Origin: an uncultured Prevotella sp.
GTDB taxonomy: Bacteria; Bacteroidota; Bacteroidia; Bacteroidales; Bacteroidaceae
Direction of reading: 5' to 3'
Length of the DNA stretch: 64,000 nt
Assembly: GCA_905233425.1 (NCBI GenBank)
Contig: CAJOEC010000005.1
Span: forward strand, 31,603-95,602
Under the pieces are notes generated by a model. It was not told where the DNA came from and searched no databases. It saw only the letters and a program-made list of their open reading frames with translations. A program made the translations under genes and the position numbers. Shown one piece after another: positions 61,426-64,000 of this stretch. Numbering within the stretch: position 1 is the stretch's first letter; each line of letters opens with the position of its first letter.

Positions 61426-61733
61426 ACGATTCTCTCCGTATTTAATCGCATTCCTTATGTATTATTATATTTTTTTAGCAGGATACCGACCAAAAAAAAT
61501 AGAATTTGCACATTCAGTCTATCACTTTCATCTTTACCCTTCATTGTAAACCTCTGCTTTATGCACAGTTGGCTATCACGCAAAAGAGCACATCCGCTCC
61601 CTCGACATCAATCCCAGCACTGACACCCTCGACATATCCGATTATCGGCTATCGAGGGTGAAAGTCTGAACATGTTCAGGGTTTGGGGCGAATTTCGCAT
61701 CATTCGACTTGATTTTAGTGAAATCTATTCGGA
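61426..61733. other. Intergenic region between ABC-3C genes and oxidoreductase
   Basis: About 300 bases with no gene. It contains the third GTGAAAGTC motif (61654-61680, with the palindrome CTGAACATGTTCAG) and a short remnant-like stretch with no usable frame. Confidence 0.5.
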
Positions 61734-62768
61734 TTAGTGGGACTTTATCTTTTCAATTAGGAGATAAACATCTCTAACTGATTCGAGAGACGTGACGATG
61801 TTCGCTTTATTCCCCTCTACGCCTTCAACGAAAGCATATAGTTCGTTGAAGTAGCCCTGAGAGTAGATTTGGTTGTTAGGGAGTACTGGAGTGAAATTGT
61901 TGAGGACGTAGAGGTATTCGATGTTCTTATTGTGGGGATGGATTTTCTCGATAGGAATGCCGAGGATGGTGGAAGGTTTTGGTTCGAAGGTCAATCCTTC
62001 CATCTGGGAGATGCGGTAGATGCCTTTTGAAGTACAGACTTTAAGAGACTCTTCGGCAGTTGTCCAGGTGTAAGCGGTGGAGAGTTCGAGAGTGCCGACG
62101 ATGTGGGGGTGACGGAGCATAATGATGTAGGACGCTGGGGAGACTTGCTGGCAGACGATGATTTCGGACTTGCCAAAGAGATAAGTCACGAGGTCAAGCG
62201 GATGGATGAACAAATCAAGAAGAGCATTACCTTCTGGATAGTTGCCTGTGAGGTAATGGAGGTCGTAACTGACAAGATGCTCTTTGCGCAGTCGCTTCCG
62301 TAGGATTTGCACGGCAGGGCCGTAGCGCTTCTGCAAACCGACCATAACGACGGGCGAGCCGTAAAGTTGCTGCTTGTCTATGAGGGTATCAAGTTCCTGT
62401 AGCAACTGGCAAGGTGGTTTCTCGATGAACAGTGATTTACCACTTTTTAATATCTGTGAGGCGATAGAGAAGTGAGCAGAGGGTGAAGCAGAAACAAATA
62501 CACCTTTCACTTCATCATCGTTTAATATCATGTCAAGCGAGGTGGTTGCTTTCACATGAGGAAACTTCCGTTCTATCTGTCTGGCCTTCCTATCCGACGT
62601 GACGCAGATGTATTTCAGCGGCACGCCGAGATAGTGAAGCACGGGATAAAGATTGGTGAGCGAGTGCTGGCCCATACCGACAAAGGCATAAGAATATTGG
62701 TACGTTTGGGCAAGGAAGCGCTCGGTGCGGAGGCGTTTGTAATGGTCAATCAATAGCTGTATCATCAT
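61734..62768 (-). CDS. Gfo/Idh/MocA-family oxidoreductase
   Basis: A protein of 344 residues, taking the ATG that overlaps the stop of the radical SAM gene (ATGA at 62768-62765) as start. The Rossmann part contains YAFVGMGQHSLTNLYPVL, then GVFVSASPSAHFSIASQIL and FIEKPPCQLLQELD, where the EKP motif carries the catalytic lysine of the family. The N-terminal extension of about 25 residues (LLIDHYKRLRTERFLAQTYQ) is unusual. It is translationally coupled to the radical SAM enzyme, so both may modify one sugar or cyclitol-like metabolite. The substrate is unknown. Confidence 0.82.
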   Translation of the reverse strand: MMIQLLIDHYKRLRTERFLAQTYQYSYAFVGMGQHSLTNLYPVLHYLGVPLKYICVTSDRKARQIERKFPHVKATTSLDMILNDDEVKGVFVSASPSAHFSIASQILKSGKSLFIEKPPCQLLQELDTLIDKQQLYGSPVVMVGLQKRYGPAVQILRKRLRKEHLVSYDLHYLTGNYPEGNALLDLFIHPLDLVTYLFGKSEIIVCQQVSPASYIIMLRHPHIVGTLELSTAYTWTTAEESLKVCTSKGIYRISQMEGLTFEPKPSTILGIPIEKIHPHNKNIEYLYVLNNFTPVLPNNQIYSQGYFNELYAFVEGVEGNKANIVTSLESVRDVYLLIEKIKSH

Positions 62769-63820
62769 AAGTTTCTGAAGTATTGGTGATAGGTTGTGTG
62801 CGGGTCTTCCGTCCACTGATATGGGCCGTAGAACTTCTCAAGGAGCCGCTTGGGCAGAAGTCGCTCCATGTTTCGCAGGAGGATGATATCATATTTGCGG
62901 TGGAAGTTAATCCAGCAGCCGTTGCAGTTCTTTGAATAATGGCACTGCGTCTGGCAGGATGTCACGCCGTTGAAAATCTCGTCAAGTGACTGGCGGTGGA
63001 TATTTCCCAATACGACATCAAGGTTCTGGCAGAGCGGCACGTCACCATTGCTATGGATGACGAGGCTGCTCATGATGCTCTGGCAGCGCAAACGCAAATG
63101 CCCGTTGCACCATTGGTCGTAGAGTGCCACAAAGTCGAAGTTCTCTTGCGTATCGTGGATGCTCATGGGAATCTGACTGATGAAGTCCGAGGCCGTCAGC
63201 AGTTCGCTCGTCGTGTCGAAGAAGGCCATCGTTCCGTAGATGCCAATGCGCACATCCACGCCGTATTGCTTGGCAATGTCAATCACAAAAGCCATATCGT
63301 CGAAGTTGTTCCAGGGCGAGAGGCAGAACATCAGCGACAGCGGCACTTCGTCCTTCAATGCCTCCACCACCTGAATCACGCGGTCGTAGCCGTCACGCCC
63401 ACGCATCCGTTGGTAAGTCTCGCGGCCACCGTCGAGAGAGACGTACAGATGCCGGGGCTGATAGAGACGGACGGCATCTATGACACGACGGGGCGCGAGA
63501 CAATTAGATAGCAGCGTGTAGTTCGGGTGATGCTTGCGGAACCACGCCATGATTTCAGCAGCCTGTGGGTGCAGGATAAACTCGCCACCCTCCAGTCCTA
63601 CGGTTGTTCGTTTTGTGATGCATTTGCTTTGCATGATTCGACGGATGTCATCGTGCGATAGATGTTCCACCTTCTTCTGCCAAATATTGCAGTGCTTGCA
63701 TTGTGACTGGCAGGCGGTCGTTGAATAAATCATCAGTTGCGACAGTCGCTTGTGGCGCGGACGCATGATGTTGTTGAGATAGAGGTAGCCATTGTAGGCA
63801 TAATCGTAAATCGTATACAT
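62765..63820 (-). CDS. Radical SAM protein with SPASM-like C-terminus
   Basis: This 351-residue protein has the cluster motif CQSQCKHC (Cx3Cx2C) near residue 38, followed by GLEGGEFILHPQ as the GGE-type SAM-binding strand. The C-terminal half has more cysteines (LCQNL, CQTQCHYSKNCNGCW), like a SPASM or twitch domain holding auxiliary iron-sulfur clusters. It may activate or modify a substrate together with the oxidoreductase overlapping its end. No precursor peptide gene was seen nearby. Confidence 0.85.
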   Translation of the reverse strand: MYTIYDYAYNGYLYLNNIMRPRHKRLSQLMIYSTTACQSQCKHCNIWQKKVEHLSHDDIRRIMQSKCITKRTTVGLEGGEFILHPQAAEIMAWFRKHHPNYTLLSNCLAPRRVIDAVRLYQPRHLYVSLDGGRETYQRMRGRDGYDRVIQVVEALKDEVPLSLMFCLSPWNNFDDMAFVIDIAKQYGVDVRIGIYGTMAFFDTTSELLTASDFISQIPMSIHDTQENFDFVALYDQWCNGHLRLRCQSIMSSLVIHSNGDVPLCQNLDVVLGNIHRQSLDEIFNGVTSCQTQCHYSKNCNGCWINFHRKYDIILLRNMERLLPKRLLEKFYGPYQWTEDPHTTYHQYFRNL

Positions 63821-63824
63821 AAAA

Positions 63825-63934
63825 ATTCGTTGCAGTTTAGATAACTCACTTTCGTTCGGCCACTTGCAAGCGCGCTTGCGTGGCGCTCACTTAATCGTGA
63901 CTTTCTACTTATAAAGTCTGAAACTGCAACGAAT
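63825..63934. repeat. 14-bp inverted repeat upstream of the radical SAM gene
   Basis: ATTCGTTGCAGTTT (63825-63838) and AAACTGCAACGAAT (63921-63934) are exact inverted copies enclosing 82 bases, which also contain a GCAAGCGCGCTTGC palindrome. Confidence 0.7.
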
Positions 63935-63953
63935 GACTGCACAGGGCGGGAGG

Positions 63954-64000
63954 TTATTTCTTCAGTTTTCCCTTGCTTTCCAGATATTTCGTGAATATCT
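63954..64000 (-). CDS. Lipoprotein-family gene, 3' end only
   Basis: The last 15 codons read IFTKYLESKGKLKK before TAA; they closely resemble the end of the lipoprotein at 57809 (FKKYLDCKGKLRK). The rest lies outside the window. Confidence 0.5.
   Translation of the reverse strand, partial: IFTKYLESKGKLKK

Noticed and set aside
1..64000. tRNA, rRNA, integrase or transposase genes
   Set aside because: None could be supported by eye on either strand; a tRNAscan and profile search would be decisive.

Overview
The window looks like a Bacteroidales chromosome, most likely Prevotella or a close relative. The signs are -7 promoter boxes of the form TAnnTTTG in front of many genes, a TonB/ExbB/ExbD block, a NigD-like lipoprotein, BspA-like leucine-rich repeats, DUF4923 and DUF4488 proteins, C-terminal dockerin-like and type IX-sorting-like tails, and a PASTA-RluD-Ddl gene string. 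This placement is inferred from gene content; no rRNA or tRNA gene was seen.

Layout: 1-2328 (minus) is a TonB-ExbD-ExbD-TolQ energy-transduction operon cut by the window edge. 2453-10678 holds an aspartate aminotransferase, ndk, a PadR/PspC pair, a porin, a DUF4923 lipoprotein and an MsbA-like exporter. 10977-15480 is accessory: an orphan CdiA-CT-like nuclease convergent with a candidate small RNA, a NotI-family restriction-modification pair whose nuclease reading frame carries an early stop codon, a fragment resembling the 5' end of dnaN, and a dense set of repeats. 15563-28679 is a pectin-degradation block (PL11 rhamnogalacturonan lyase and a giant CE8 pectin esterase) with a MazF-like toxin-antitoxin pair between the two genes. 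28947-33780 is a plus-strand run of PASTA protein, RluD, Ddl, acyltransferase and NigD-like lipoprotein. 34122-42667 (minus) has manA, sufC and sufD, but sufC and sufD are separated by a 5.4-kb island of two AlbA_2 regulators, a leucine-rich repeat protein and a SLOG/Myb/PD-(D/E)XK protein. 42831-50602 (plus) has dxs, trkA, murF, a DegT-type aminotransferase and a secreted STN-hydrolase. 51030-52706 is an ATPase/nuclease-like pair. 53058-58363 has an NtrB/NtrC-type two-component system and small lipoproteins. 58654-61395 is an ABC three-component (ABC-3C) conflict system. 61734-63820 is an oxidoreductase/radical SAM pair, followed by the tail of a gene related to the lipoprotein at 57809.

The most unusual property is that several housekeeping proteins (MsbA-like exporter, Dxs, MurF, acyltransferase, NtrB, NtrC, hydrolase) contain in-frame insertions built from short repeats that also occur between genes. 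There are three families: A, about 88 bp, made of two C/G-rich hairpins; B, CCCCTCCCT/AGGGAGGGG inverted repeats; and C, CTCAACTCTCAA-type heptamer runs. They fall at predicted loops and linkers and leave catalytic motifs intact. I do not know of a description of this system and regard it as the best candidate for something new here.

Mobile DNA is otherwise represented by non-coding repeats: a 200-bp element in two inverted copies, nested palindromes, a MITE-like element with perfect 26-bp ends, and CCCCCGGTGGGAA arrays. No transposase, integrase or CRISPR array was found. The accessory genes (restriction-modification, ATPase pair, ABC-3C, SLOG protein) are visibly richer in A+T than their neighbours, as expected for transferred genes.
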